From Arcuatula senhousia (Eukaryota > Mollusca > Bivalvia > Mytilida > Mytilidae), in assembly GCA_963971305.1 (NCBI GenBank), contig OZ020304.1, positions 2,294,001 to 2,358,000 of the forward strand: a DNA stretch of 64,000 bases, read 5' to 3'. The notes below the pieces were generated by a model. The model ran no database searches. It saw only the letters and a program-made list of their open reading frames with translations, and had not been told where the DNA came from. This document shows positions 50,626-63,258 of the stretch, piece by piece. Position 1 is the first letter of the stretch; every line of letters begins with the position of its first letter. The translations under genes were made by a program, and so were the position numbers.

Positions 50626-51150
50626 GTGCTGATTGTGTTGGGATGCCAACACATAAGTCGCCCAAAATCGCCTTGGATAGTATTCCATTCAAATCAGTAC
50701 ATCAAAATAAGTCTAGAAATCAAATTTCGTTGAAATCGGACAAAGTTGACGTTTTTGGGGGGGCGGGTGTAGTAAAACGGCCGCCATTTTGAAACCGGAA
50801 GTCGGATTTCAAATCCGGTCGCAGATTTGAATTCAGCATACCCGCTTTACCCAGATGACCAATTTTCAAGACGATCCGATGAAAAAAAATTTTCCGCCCA
50901 CTTTTTCCGATGGCCGCCATTTTGAAACGGCGGCCATCTTGAAAATTTCAAAACTTGGATGCACGCCTTTTAGTGACCCACTATCCAATCCAACAAGTGT
51001 TATTCAATTTCCTTGAACCCCTTTCTTGTATTAGGGAGGACAACTTTACGATAAAGAATCAGAAGAATAATAATAATAATAAGAAACGGTGCAAAAACAA
51101 TAAGTCTCCCAAACTTTGTTTTGGGCGACTTAATAATAATAAGAAAAATA
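50626..51150 (+). repeat. Family C repeat, unit 2, with 3' hairpin cap
   Basis: 5' hairpin 50634-50653. The body matches unit 1. After an (AAT)n tract comes AAGAAACGGTGCAAAAACAA and then the hairpin 51102-51131, whose right arm TTTGGGCGACTT is the exact complement of the 5' motif AAGTCGCCCAAA. Confidence 0.75.
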
Positions 51151-51612
51151 ACTAGGTATAATTGTGTTGGGATGCCAACACACAAGTCGCCCAAAATCGC
51201 CTTGGATAGAGTTCCATTCAAATCAGTGCATCAAAATAAGTCTAAAAATCAAATTTCGTTGAAATCGGACAAAGTTGACGTTTTTAGGGGGGCGGGTGTA
51301 GTAAAATGGCCGCCATTTTGAAACCGTAAGTCGGATTCCAAATCCGGTCGCAGATTTGAGCTCAGCATACCCGCTTTACCCAGATGACCAATTTTCAAGA
51401 CGATCCGAAGACAAAAAATTTTCCGCCCACTTTTTCCGATGGCCGCCATTTTGAAACGCCGGCCATCTTGAAAATTTTAAAAGTGCATTACACAACTTTG
51501 AATGACCCACTATCCAATCTCACAAGTGTTATTCAATTTCCTTGGACTGTTTTCTTGTATTAGGGAGGACAAATTCTCGAAAAAGAATCAGAAGAATAAT
51601 AATAATAAGAAC
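51151..51612 (+). repeat. Family C repeat, unit 3
   Basis: 5' hairpin 51163-51182, same body, AATAATAA tail, no cap hairpin. It leads directly into family D. Confidence 0.75.
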
Positions 51613-52660
51613 TAGTTCTAATTGTGATCGCAAGCGAGTCACAAAAATGTCCCCTCACGTACCCCTCTTTGTCAATGTCTCTTAGCATTTGAGATATTTT
51701 ATTATATCCAATTTTCATCAAAATAGGAGTAAGATTAATTTTGGCGGGAAATGGCGGCCATTTTGAAAATGGCTGACGCTATAAAAATTTTGATGTCAAA
51801 AATAAGTTCGCCGTACCACTTTTACCTTATATACCAATTTTCATCAAAATCAGAGTAACTTTCATTTTGGCGGGAAATGGCGGCCATTTTGAAAATGGCC
51901 GACGAAATAAAAATTTCAATGTCAAAAATCAACTAGCCATACCACTATTACCTTATATACCAATTTTCATCAAAATCAGAGTAAGTTTAATTTTGGCGGG
52001 AAACGGCGGCCATTTTGAAAATGGTCGACAATAAAAAAAGTTTTGATGTCAAAAATCAACTCGCCATACCACTATTACCTTATATACCAATTTTCATCAA
52101 AATCGGAGTAATTTTAATTTTTGGCGGGAAATGGCGGCCATTTTTAAAATGGCCACCCCAAAAAAATTTCGATTCCAAAATTGAACTCGGCATACCACTA
52201 TTACCTTGTAAACCAATTTTCATTAAGAAATAACAAAGTTGAGAATTTGTTTCATTAATATCACAAAATATATGGTACAAAGAAAGATAACTCAATCTTA
52301 CAAAAAAAATAATTTTCGATTTTTTGCAAAATTTTGAAAACGGTAAGTCCGATTTTCAAAATTTTTTTTTTAAATGAAAGGTATTGTATATCTGCACTTA
52401 ACCTATAAGGGAATTTTTCCTACCCCTGCCGGATCAGAAATGCCAGGAAAAATTCAACTTCGGTTTCGAGGAGCCATTTTGAGGCCCTTTTTTTACCTAT
52501 ATGGGGTCGTTCGATTTCGGCGAAAAATACAAAAAGCACAATCTCCCATTCCATACTCTTGATTTATGAATTTTCAGCTTCCTACCTTAAAAGATGTCGA
52601 AAAAATGAGGTGGACAAGTTCACGATCCAGAATACCGAGAAAAATAATAATAATAATAAT
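51613..52660 (+). repeat. Family D repeat, unit 1
   Basis: 5' hairpin 51622-51644 (TTGTGA/TCACAA and TCGC/GCGA stems), then ATGTCCCC. The body has four to five ~122-128-bp sub-repeats starting near CCAATTTTCATCAAAAT, each with GGCGGCCATTTTGAAAATGG. The distal part has TACCCCTGCCGGATCAG. It ends in (AAT)n without the cap hairpin. Confidence 0.75.
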
Positions 52661-53395
52661 TATATATAAATATACAAATTAATGTGGTAAAAAACTTCTT
52701 TTGATAGTTTAGCCTTTATTATATGTTGCAGCAAAAAAATAAATACACCGTTGGATTAAGACATGTTTTTTCTAGAATCAAGTGTAAGATAATTTTGATA
52801 GAAGTTGTAATAAAATTGCAATCGGCCTGTAAACTTTTGAAGCGGACAGGTTTTAAATTAGGTCATGGAAGCCATTATCTTCACCAGCAAGACAGAAATG
52901 TACTAGGGGATTTCCCAGTTTTAATCAACCAATAATATCTGAGAAAGATCAATCAGAAAGCTTCACCCGGTGCAAGGTCAACAGCACCTGGTTTGACCCC
53001 TTGCAAGTTTACATCAATGTTATTTATAGATATTCACCTGGTGAAACGCACTCATTTAACCTTTCCCTTCAGTATACTTATAAAGGAAGTATCTAGAGGA
53101 TATTCCGAAAGATAAACCCGGTGTGAGGTCAAGAGCACCTGGTTTGACCCTTTGGTATAAAAAGGCAAATGAAATTTCACGTGGTCACTTTTATGTAAAC
53201 TGACCATTAAAGAATCGATGTATTCGGGACTTATTTATCTGCTTTTTTAGGTAAGTGTTTGACATTTTGAAGAACATTATTATACGTTATCTTATTTGAT
53301 ATATATTCTAATTTTCAAACACAATGATCTAGTTTAACTTTGTTGTCATTTGTATTTTATATATTTACAAAATGTATTTATTAAACTTTATTTTA
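52661..53395. other. Non-coding spacer
   Basis: AT-rich. Two similar segments near 52960-53000 and 53105-53150 share CACCTGGTTTGACCC and GGTCAA..AGCACCTGG, so a short duplication is present. No gene seen. Confidence 0.4.
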
Positions 53396-53398
53396 TTA

Positions 53399-53667
53399 GG
53401 GACAGACCATTTAACTTGAAGGGGGGCTTGTTTTTTGTTTTGGTCAGAAAATTTTTTCCTCTTGGTAAAAAATATTTATTTTTCGAAGGTGTTTCAACAG
53501 AATTTTTTTTTTCGTTATTATCATTGTTTTATGTGGCAGAAATCCTTCTTCAGAATATTTTTTTTCTTACCCTCTGCTGCCACAATTTTTTTTCATCAAA
53601 AATAATTTTCAGAATATTTTTTAAGGAAAAAACCAAGCTCCCCGCTTTCAAGTTAAATGTCGGAACC
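53399..53667. mobile_element. 269-bp TTA-duplicating MITE (unoccupied copy)
   Basis: Same family as 14750-16426: left end GGGACAGACCATTTAACTTG, right end the inverse with two changes, TTA on both sides (53396-53398, 53668-53670). It preserves the site AGAATATTTTTTAAGGAAAA that family B interrupted in the other copy. Confidence 0.75.
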
Positions 53668-53797
53668 TTAATAAAAATAATTTGTACAATACTTGATGAG
53701 TCTTGAATAGACGAAACGCCCGCGCGTCAGGCATAACAAAATTATTTGTCTGAAACTTTGTTGTTATTTTTATTTGTCCAAAAACTTTTGACACTTA

Positions 53798-54706
53798 CAG
53801 TAGTCCCCCTCTTGAAAGACCACCCTATTTGCAACAGAAAAGTGGTCTTACAAAAGGGGTGGTCTCTCAAAAGGAATTGAACATTTCAAAGAAAAAGTAA
53901 CTTCATAATATTGATTGTATACCTTGTGTATTAAGGTAATTGTATGGGTGCACATTAAATTTATTAATTATTTTAGTTAATAATTTTTGGCTATATACTG
54001 ATAAGACTGATAATGAACATGATGAAATGAATAACAAAAAAATAAATAAACATTTTCTTATTTAGATCTGTTTTATGTACCTCTGTTTGTGTACATGTAC
54101 ATGTATTATCATGTTATATTACCTGTTTATGTAAAATTTTATTAGTTTGTCATCAGTAAGTGTCATAACTGTTTATTTAGCTAATTGAAGCCATTCAATA
54201 TCCCCTTTCATAAAAGAATACAATATGATGAAGGCCTTATTTATATTAATTAACTTACTTTTGTCAACAATTGTTATTTGGGGAAGTAATGGGCCTCAGC
54301 TTGGACAATGAAGTTTGTTGTTTTAAAAATATTTTTTAAATCAAAAAAGAAGGTTAAAGTGGCCAGAGTCACTTTTGAAAGCTTGGTTTCTCATAGAAAT
54401 GCAATATCTACATTTTGAAAATAAAATGTCTTTACTCCTTTTTATATTGTGTCAAAAAATTATAATTATAAAGGGTATTTTTTCTGTTGTATTTAGTATA
54501 TAAAATATATATAATTTAAAAAAGTGGTCTTTCAAGAGGGGGAAATTGATCATTTTTTTACTCAAAAGGGTGGTCTTTGGTCAGGTTAAAGGGGTGGTCT
54601 TCCAAATGAGGTACTTTTGTTCACAAATGAGTTAATGCAAGAGAAATGTGGCCTTTGAAAAGGGGTGGTCTTACAAATGAGTGGTCTCTCATGAGGGGGA
54701 CTACTG
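53798..54706. mobile_element. 909-bp pogo/Tigger-like MITE
   Basis: Inverted ends begin CAGTAGTCCCCCTC, flanked by the dinucleotide TA (53796-53797 and 54707-54708). TA duplication and a CAGT-start TIR are typical of the Tc1/mariner pogo group. The ends hold repeats of GGTGGTCTT(A/C)CAAA in both orientations. The centre is AT-rich with no transposase. Confidence 0.75.
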
Positions 54707-54724
54707 TATAACCTTTTGAGAAAA

Positions 54725-56275
54725 CAAGAGGCTCCCAGGAGCCTGAATCGCTCACCTGAACTACACAGATACAAATATTTTGTAGATATTATTGTGCTTA
54801 ACCATATGCCATTTAAATTTCTGAAATAACTTGGTTAGTTTTCAAGATATTGGGCTTAATAAGTGCAAAATTTAGCAAAAATTACGAAAAAGGGCTCCCA
54901 CATCAGCAGTCATATATTTTCTGAAATTTCAGGACAGGTAGATCTTAATATGCTGATCACTTTTGATTCTTGCACAATTTTGATATCTGAAACCATTTTT
55001 GAGTTATTAGCAAAAAAATGAAATTTACCCCTATGTTCTATTTTTAGCCATGGCAGCCATGTTTTTTGACGAATCAAAAATCTGAACAATAGAGTTGTAG
55101 CATATAAGCTATTAAACAAGTGTGCCAAGTTAAAATGCAGTTGGTCTTACGGTGTCAGACAAGTTAATCTATGAAATTCAGGGAAAAAGTAATGAAAAGT
55201 GGTAAATTTGTTGTTTTAAGGACAATAACTCCTAAAAGAAATGATCCTACAGCTTTGATCTAAATACATGAAATGTATATCTTGATGTGCTTAATCATAT
55301 GCAATTCAAATTCTTGAAATATCTTGCATAGTTTTCAAGATATATGGCTAAACAAGTGAAAAATTTTGAAAAAAATCCAGAAAAAGGGCAATAACTCCCA
55401 CATCAGTTGTTGGATCTTCTTGAAACTTCCAAAGCAGGTAGATCTTGAGATGCTGATCACTTTTGTCTCCCATCAGAATTTTGATATCTGTAACCAATTT
55501 TGAGTTATTGGCAAAAAACTGCAATTTACACCTATGTTCTATTTTTAGCCATGGCGGCCATATTTTTTGACGAATCAAAAATCTGAACGATAGAATTGTA
55601 GCATATGTGCTATTAAACAACTGTGCCAAGTTTGGTTGAAGTTGGATATATGGTGTCGGACAAGTTAATCTTTGAAATTTAGGGAAAAAGTAATGAAAAA
55701 CGGTAAATTTTGACACTTTAAGGGCCATAACTCCTAAACGAATGGTTCTAAAGCTTTGACCTAATTACATGAAATGTAGATCTTGATGTGCTCAATCATC
55801 TGCATTTTGAATTTTTAAAATATCTTGTATAGTTTTCAAGATATAGGGCTAAATAAGTGCAAAATTTTGAAAAAATCCAGAAAAAGGGCAATAACTCCTA
55901 CATCGGTTGTTGGATCTTCTTGAAAATTTCTAGGCAGGTAGATCTTGAGGTGCTGATCACTTTTACCCTTGCCAGAATTTTGATATCTGTTACCGTTTTT
56001 GAGTTATTTGCAAAAAACTGTATTTGACCCCCCTGTTCTATTTTTAGTAACAGCGGCCATGTTTTTTGACGTATCAAAAATCCCAACGCAAACTTTTTGC
56101 ACAATACCCTAAGGAACAACCATATCAAGTTTGGCAGCAATTGGCCAAGCAGTTTCAGAGAAGAAGATGTTTGAAAAAAGCTAACGGACGACGGATGACG
56201 GACGACGGACGGACGACGGACGACGGACGCAAAGTGATGGCAATAGCTCACATGACCCTTCGGGTCAGGTGAGCT
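54725..56275 (-). mobile_element. Hairpin-ended element, family B copy 4 (minus orientation)
   Basis: The 3' hairpin and CTTG are at 54744-54725 and the 5' hairpin AGCTCACCTGACCCGAAGGG… is at 56275-56245 on the minus strand. The body has two to three ~460-bp units, each with AATCAAAAATCTGAAC and GCCATGTTTTTTGACG-type text. The GACGGACGACGGAC tract sits next to the 5' hairpin. It lies 18 bp from the end of the pogo-like MITE. Confidence 0.75.
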
Positions 56276-59200
56276 AAAAAGGAAATATATTATCAATTAC
56301 AATGTTTTTGTGTGGATTCAAAAAGTTTCATCGCTCTTTCTTCTGAATGCGCATATGCGGAATAAACAATGTTTACACAATTTGAGGGAAACTTTTCAAA
56401 TATCAAAATTGATGTTATGTGTGTACATGAAGCAAAGTTGCAAATCGAATTATGGTTTAAGGGTCGACTATTTTTCTCGAACGATTTGCTGTTTCGTTCA
56501 AAGCAGTTAAAAATTAGTTATATTTAACGGCAAAATTTAGGCCTTGTTCAAGTGAAAAATCCCGGTAATAAAATTATTAATTTCGGGCGTGCGGCGTGCC
56601 CATCGGAAAAATATTTTCGTAATTATTTCCTCGACAACTTACTAATCAAGACTCTTGATATTTGGTATATATGCAGCATTAGCATTAGCTCTTATACCAT
56701 TAGTTAAGAAAACGTACTCCTAACGTACCCTCCGTTTGGGCTACGATTCCCATCCATTCCTTTCAACGATGGATGTAGCAAAACCATTTTGCGGCGCTTG
56801 AGGAGTGCAGGGCTGGCGTCTGTAGAATTTGTTTATAATTTGTTATTTTACACCATAATCAATTATCATATCAACTTTCGAAGTCTTGCATTGTAATTAA
56901 CGTTTTTAAAGTTATGATATTGAATTTTATCAAGTTTAAGACTAGCGTAAACACGAAAATATCCTACATTTAAGGGTTTATCTGGAAATTTATCAACATA
57001 TTAGATTGAATTATCCTGAAACACATTGTTATATGTGAAAGTATACAAAAAGATACTAGTGAAAGTGTGTTTGAAAGAATTGTTTTTGCTCCTTTGAGGT
57101 CAACAGGCTGGAATGGTAACCCTCACGGCAATAGAAAAAAGTGGGGAGATTTACATTAACTTGGAATTTGATTATAAGTGTGTTGATCATCTACTTCCTG
57201 TCATGTTTAACGAAATCTTATCATTTTTGTCGTTGATCCGTTATTTAAACTTTGCTACCAAAATATTTGGCATCATGCAAAACGTTGAGGAAAACAAACA
57301 AGCCCGCCTCTGTTCAAATCGTAAGTTTCTTATAAAAAGTGATTTAAATCAAGATGCATAATTTTTCATGGAACTTTGTAAATACTTTTTATAAACATTT
57401 ATAAAGTCTTTTGATCAATTTATAAGTAGTTAACCGGTTGAAATATTGCTTCTATATGTTTGGTTTTTAATTGCGGTAAAATATAAAAAACAAATGTAAT
57501 GTAACCGAAATATTTCTATGTGAACTCATTCGACTATAGACTGAAGCATTTTATCCTTATATTAAAACATGTTTTCTTTTCAAAGTGATTTCGCAGATTT
57601 AAACAAAGGTCGAGTTTTAACAATACAAATAATCGCATCATTCCATGTAAAACAATAAAAGGTGTTGTACAGTGGCTAGTTAAAAGGTAAACAAAACAAT
57701 AGTTTAGAAGGTAAAACCACATTCCATGTAGCCGTTCAATTAGTAAAAGTTGAAGACATAGAACCTATCCATTTCGCAATTTTTTCACATCGAATAAAAA
57801 GAACATATACCAAAAGTATACATTCTAAAACTTATCTTTACCGACATAAAAACTCATTTCTTTGCAGCTTTATATAAAATTATCTTATTTTAATATTAAG
57901 TATTGTCCATCATAAATATTTACTTTTGGTAAACCATTATTCACGTGACCTTTACTGGGTGCAGGTAAACTGCGAAACGAAATGAAACCAAAACGATACG
58001 AACACAAATCGAAATCGGTAAATTAAGGAAACGACTAGTATCGGGTAAAATCGATTCAATTTTCTTTTTTCCTGTTTTGCTCGATTTCGTTTCCAATCTG
58101 TACAGATTTTGGTTGCCTAATATACTATTTTCGTTTCCTTCTTTATAGCTTTTGTTTTCGCTCCGTTCCGTTGTGGTTAATTTTCGTTTCTCAATTTACC
58201 GCACGCAAGTGTTTACATTTTATAATTAGTTTGTCCTCTTTTTTGACACTTCGTGTTTTTATGCAGTTTTCTCTCGAAAAGAATACTTTCTGGTAGTTTT
58301 TTTTAAACTAACAGTGTTTTAAAAGGTTTTACAACTGTTTTCTTCCAATAGTGTGAATTTCAAATTTTTTTTAAAATTGCGAAAATGATAGGTTCTGTGT
58401 CTTTAAAACGTTGAGTCTATTATCATTTTTATTTTTTTTATTTTAGAAATGTACCTAAAAGCACTGAGGACGAACAGTCAAGTTTCGCGATACAAATAAT
58501 AGACAGTTTTAATGTTCAGTTGATGGAAATATATGTAAAATGGGTCTTGTAGAAGTAAAAGAAGCACACAAACTGGCAGAGGAATTCGACCATGTCAGGA
58601 AACCATTGCAGGAATATTTTTTACTCAACTTGGCCGTCAGACCGATTATATAATAAAAATATAGACATATGACTGTGTGAAAAAATGGAAACTAAAACCT
58701 GATTGGGGAAGCTTACCATTACCTTATTTATGCACGCATTAAAGAGAATGGACTCTATTCAACTTCAACAAACATAGATATTTCAATGACTTCGATCCAT
58801 AGCATTTTTTTTTTTACTTTTGTCAGCTTTTTTTCCTGGAGGGAGGACACGACACTTTTGTATATCAAAGATAAATGTCATATGAATAAATAAAAACACT
58901 ATATTAGGTGGAAGCTTTTATTTGTTTTTGCATCATTCTTTAAATATTATTCTATGGATTGTTTTCTTGTTGTCTGTCTTCTGTATATTGTTCAACTTTG
59001 AACTTGGTAGACTTCTTGGCTAGCCTGTGGGCGATGATGGTCTAATTTGTTTAACAAGTTATGGTAGACCATTAATATTTGGTATGCAGTTGTATAAGTA
59101 TCAGTACATAACAAAATCAAAAGCGTTTCATCTGTATGTTTCTAAAGCCACGATCGAATGACGAAAATCATCACTTTTATTAAAACAATACAACAAGCAA

Positions 59201-59417
59201 AAAACATTATACAACCGTCAAAACCGCTATCAGCAACATGAACTCATGAGGAAGCGAAAATGAACTGGACACCCAGGTAAAACTTTGTCATAACTGGGAT
59301 AAAAAATGAACAATATTAGGTAGCCAGTACCTGTTAATTATAAAACATCGCATACATTTTAGTGGACAATACATGAATATTTAAAAGAAATCAAAAACCC
59401 CTTTGTATATTTATATA
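56276..59417. other. Largely unassigned DNA with two weak exon candidates
   Basis: No repeat was recognised over most of it. Plus-strand candidates: 57106-57319, open from an AG acceptor through MVTLTAIEKSGEIYINLEF to a GTAAGT donor; and 58447 onward after TTTATTTTAG, which includes an ATG at 58540 opening 37 codons (MGLVEVKEAHKLAEEFD). Neither has family support and their frames do not join convincingly to the exons at 49-50 kb. Confidence 0.25.
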
Positions 59418-59515
59418 CACGGTCACACTTGTAATAATAATAATAATAAGAAACCGAGCAAAAACAATATGTCCCCGACACTTCGTGTTCGGGGACATAA
59501 TAATAATAATAACTA
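59418..59515 (+). repeat. Family D 3' end fragment with cap hairpin
   Basis: (AAT)n, then AAGAAACCGAGCAAAAACAA and the hairpin 59470-59499 (ATGTCCCCGACACTT and its inverse). The rest of a D unit is missing here. Confidence 0.7.
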
Positions 59516-59985
59516 GCTATAATTTGTGTTGGGATGCCAACACACAAGTCGCCCAAAATCGCCTTGGATACTTTTTCTTCCCATTCAGTACAATAAAATA
59601 TGTATAGAAATCAAATTTCATTGAAATCGGACAAAGTTCACATTTTTAAGGGGGGCGGGTGTAGTAAAATGGCCGCCATTTTGAAACCAGAAGTCGGATT
59701 TTAAATCTGGTCGCAGATTAGAAATCAGCATACCCGCTTTACCCAGATGACCAATTTTCAAGACGATCCGATGAAAAAAAAATTTCCGCCCACTTTTTCC
59801 GACGGCCGCCATTTTGAAACGGCGGCCATCTTGAAAATTTCAAAACTTGATTACACGCCTTTGGGTGACCCACTATCCAATCCAACAAGTGTTATTCAAT
59901 TTCCTTGAACCGTTTTCTTGTATTAGGGAGGACAACTTTACGATAAAGAATCAGAATAATAATAATAATAATAACTAGTTCTAAT
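59516..59985 (+). repeat. Family C repeat, unit 4
   Basis: 5' hairpin 59525-59544, body with GCCGCCATTTTG motifs, (AAT)n tail. It belongs to a C subtype shared with units 5 and 6 (GATACTTTTTCTTCCCATTC, a variant of the more proximal sequence). Confidence 0.75.
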
Positions 59986-61131
59986 TGTGATCGCAAGCGA
60001 GTCACAAAAATGTCCCCTCACGTACCCCTCTTTGTCAATGTCTCTTGGCATATGAGATAACTTAATTTATCCAATTTTCATCAAAATAGGAGTAAGTTTA
60101 ATTTTGGCGGGAAACGGCGGCCATTTTTAAAATGGCCGACAATAAAAATATTTCGATGTCAAAAATCAACTCACAATACATATATTACCTTATATACCAA
60201 TTTTCGTTAAAATCTGAGTAAATTTAATTTGGCGGGAAACGGCGGCCATTTTGAAAATGGCCGACGATAAAAAAAATTTTGATGGCAAAAATCAACTTGC
60301 CATACCACTATTACCTTATATACCAATTTTCATTAAAATCGGAGTAATTTTAATTTTGGCGGGAAATGGCGGCCATTTTGAAAATGGCGGCCCAAAAAAA
60401 ATTTCGATTCCAAAATTGAATTCGGCAAACCACTATTACCTTGTAAACCAATTTTCATCAAAATCAGAATAACTTTAATTTTGGCGGGAAACGGCGGCCA
60501 TTTTGAAAATGGCCGACGATAAAAAAATTTTGATGTCAAAAATCAACTCGCCATACCACAATTACCTTATATAACAATTTTCATTAAAATCGGAGTAATT
60601 TTAATTTTGGCGGGAAATGGCGGCCATTTTTAAAATGGCCGCCCAAAAAAAAAATTTTGAATCCAAAATTGAACTTGGCATACCACTATTACCTTGTAAA
60701 CCAATTTTCATTAAGAAATAACAAAGTTGAGAATTTTTTTCATTAATATCACAAAATATATGGTACAAAGAAAGATAACTCAATCTTACAAAAAAAATAA
60801 TTTTCGATTTTTTGCAAAATTTTGAAAACGGTAAGTCCGATTTTCAAAATTTTTTTTTTAAATGAAAGGTATTGTATATCCGCACTTAACCTATAAGGGA
60901 ATTTTTCCTACCCCTGCCGGATCAGAAATGCCAGGAAAAATTCAACTTCGGTTTCGAGGAGCCATTTTGAGGCCCTTTTTTAACCTATATGGGGTCGTTC
61001 GATTTCGGTGAAAAATACAAAAAGCACAATCTCCCATTCCATACTCTTGATTTATGAATTTTCAGCTTCCTACCTTCAAAGATGTCGAAAAAATGAGGTG
61101 GACAAGTTCACCACTCCAGAATACCGAGAAA

Positions 61132-61166
<35 letters not shown>

Positions 61167-61282
61167 GAAACCGAGCAAAAACAATATGTCCCCGACACTT
61201 CGTGTTCGGGGACATAATAATAATAAGAAACGGTGCAAAAACAATAAGTCTCCCAAACTTTGTTTTGGGCGACTTAATAATA
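59986..61282 (+). repeat. Family D repeat, unit 2, followed by D and C cap hairpins in series
   Basis: 5' hairpin 59995-60017. The body has five or more ~125-bp sub-repeats. The 3' end carries the D hairpin (61186-61215), then AAGAAACGGTGCAAAAACAA and a C hairpin (61246-61275). Two caps in a row imply one unit inserted in or recombined with the tail of another. Confidence 0.75.
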
Positions 61283-61792
61283 ACTAGTGTTGACTGTGTT
61301 GGGGATGCCCAACACAAAAATATCTCCCAAACGTACGCATATTGTCATTCTTGCATTGATTTTGACATTGCATACTAACTCGCCATCGTTTGAAACCCTT
61401 AGATACCAAATTTTGTCGAAATCGTAGCATTTTTACAATTTTCCCATTTTTGGGTCGAAAAATCACATTTTCGTGAATAGCACGAAAACCGTAAATATCG
61501 CTTCAAAATTTTTTTTCGTATTATTAAAGAGCTCTTTTTGCTCTATCAACCTGCAAAATTTCAGAACCCTGCGAACCTAGGTAACCGAGATATCACAATG
61601 TCCTATATTATGACCTTTCCCTGTTTCCATGGAAACGGTGGCCATTTTGAAAATTTCAAAAATTGCATGCACACATTTGAGACCCCCTCTAACAACATAC
61701 AAAGTTTCATGAAGATCCATTGAGTAGTTTTATGAGATGTGGTGCAGACACGTTCATGGTCGGAAGAAGAAAAAAAAGAATAATAATAATAA
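61283..61792 (+). repeat. Family E repeat, unit 1
   Basis: 5' hairpin 61295-61316 (9-bp stem, GATG loop), then ATATCTCCCAAAC, a body with TTTCCATGGAAACGG and CATTTTGAAAATTT, and an (AAT)n tail without cap. Confidence 0.75.
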
Positions 61793-62347
61793 CTAGTGCT
61801 GACTGTGTTGGGGATGCCCAACACAAAAATATCTCCCAAACGTACGCATACTGTCAATTTTGCATAAATTTTGATATCGCATCCTTACTCGGCATCATTT
61901 AAAACCCCAAGATACAAAATTTTGTCGAAATCGTAGCATTTTGACAATTTTCCCATTTTTGGGACCGAAAAATCACATTTTCGTGAATAACTCGAAAACC
62001 GTAAATATCGCTTCAAAATTTTTTTTCGTATTATTAATAAGCTCCTTTTGCTCTATCACCCTGCAAAATTTCAGAACCCTGCGCACCTAGGTAACCGAGA
62101 TATTGCAATGTCCTATATTATGACCTCATCCTGTTTCCATGGAAACGGCAGCCATTTTGAACATTCCGATAAGTGCATGCACACCTTTGGGACCTACTCT
62201 ATCAACATATGAAATTTCATAAAGATCCATTGAGTAGTTTCCGAGAAACCTTCCGGACAAGTTCATGTCCGGAAGAAAAAAAAAGAATAATAATAAGAAA
62301 CAGAGTAAAAACAATATATCTCCCAAACATAGTGTTTGGGAGATATA
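61793..62347 (+). repeat. Family E repeat, unit 2, with cap hairpin
   Basis: 5' hairpin 61804-61825. The 3' cap 62316-62346 has a perfect 13-bp stem (ATATCTCCCAAAC and inverse) with a 5-base loop, preceded by AAGAAACAGAGTAAAAACAA. Confidence 0.75.
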
Positions 62348-62806
62348 ACTAGCTATAATTTGTGTTGGGATGCCAACACACAAGTCGCCCAAAATCGCCT
62401 TGGATACTTTTTCTTCCCATTCAGTACAATAAAATATGTATAGAAATCAAATTTCATTGAAATCGGAAAAAGTTCACATTTTTAAGGGGGGCGGGTGTAG
62501 TAAAATGGCCGCCATTTTGAAACCGGAAGTCAGATTTCAAATCTGGTCGCAGATTTGAATTCAGCATACCCGCTTTACCCAGGTTACCAATTTTCAAGAC
62601 GATCCGATGAAAAAAAAATTTCCGCCCACTTTTTCCGACGGCCGCCATTTTGAAACGGCGGCCATCTTGAAATTTTCAAAACTTGATTACACGCCTTTGA
62701 GTGACCCACTATCCAATCCAACAAGTGTTATTCAATTTCCTTGAACCGTTTTCTTGTATTAGGGAGGACAACTTTACGATAAAGAATCAGAAGAATAATA
62801 ATAATA
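62348..62806 (+). repeat. Family C repeat, unit 5
   Basis: 5' hairpin 62361-62380 and same body as unit 4. Head-to-tail with unit 6. Confidence 0.75.
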
Positions 62807-63258
62807 ACTAGCTATAATTTGTGTTGGGATGCCAACACACAAGTCGCCCAAAATCGCCTTGGATACTTTTTCTCCCCATTCAGTACAATAAAATATGTAT
62901 AGAAATCAAATTTCATTGAAATCGGACAAAGTTCACTTTTTTTTAGGGGGGCGGGTGTAGTAAAATGGCCGCCATTTTGAAACCGGAAGTCAGATTTCAA
63001 ATCTGGTCGCAGATTTGAATTCAGCATACCCACTTTACCCAGATGACCAATTTTCAAGACGATCCGATGAAAAAAAAATTTCCGCCCACTTTTTCCGACG
63101 GCCGCCATTTTGAAACGGCGGCCATCTTGAAAATTTCAAAACTTGATTACACGCCTTTGGGTGACCCACTATCCAATCCAACAAGTGTTATTCAATTTCC
63201 TTGAACCGTTTTCTTGTATTAGGGAGGACAACTTTACGATAAAGAATCAGAAGAATAA
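62807..63258 (+). repeat. Family C repeat, unit 6
   Basis: 5' hairpin 62820-62839, nearly identical to unit 5, pointing to recent tandem duplication. Confidence 0.75.

Noticed and set aside
50720..50920. Recurrent ~66-codon frames starting MAAIGKSGRK in the C units (also at 50269, 51249, 59618, 62454, 62812, 63359)
   Set aside because: They repeat because the C unit repeats; length is set by the unit, with no start context or domain. Codon-level conservation would have to be shown first.
61054..61287. Frame with a poly-asparagine run, and the isoleucine-rich counterpart at 63639-63872
   Set aside because: Translation of (AAT)n microsatellites.
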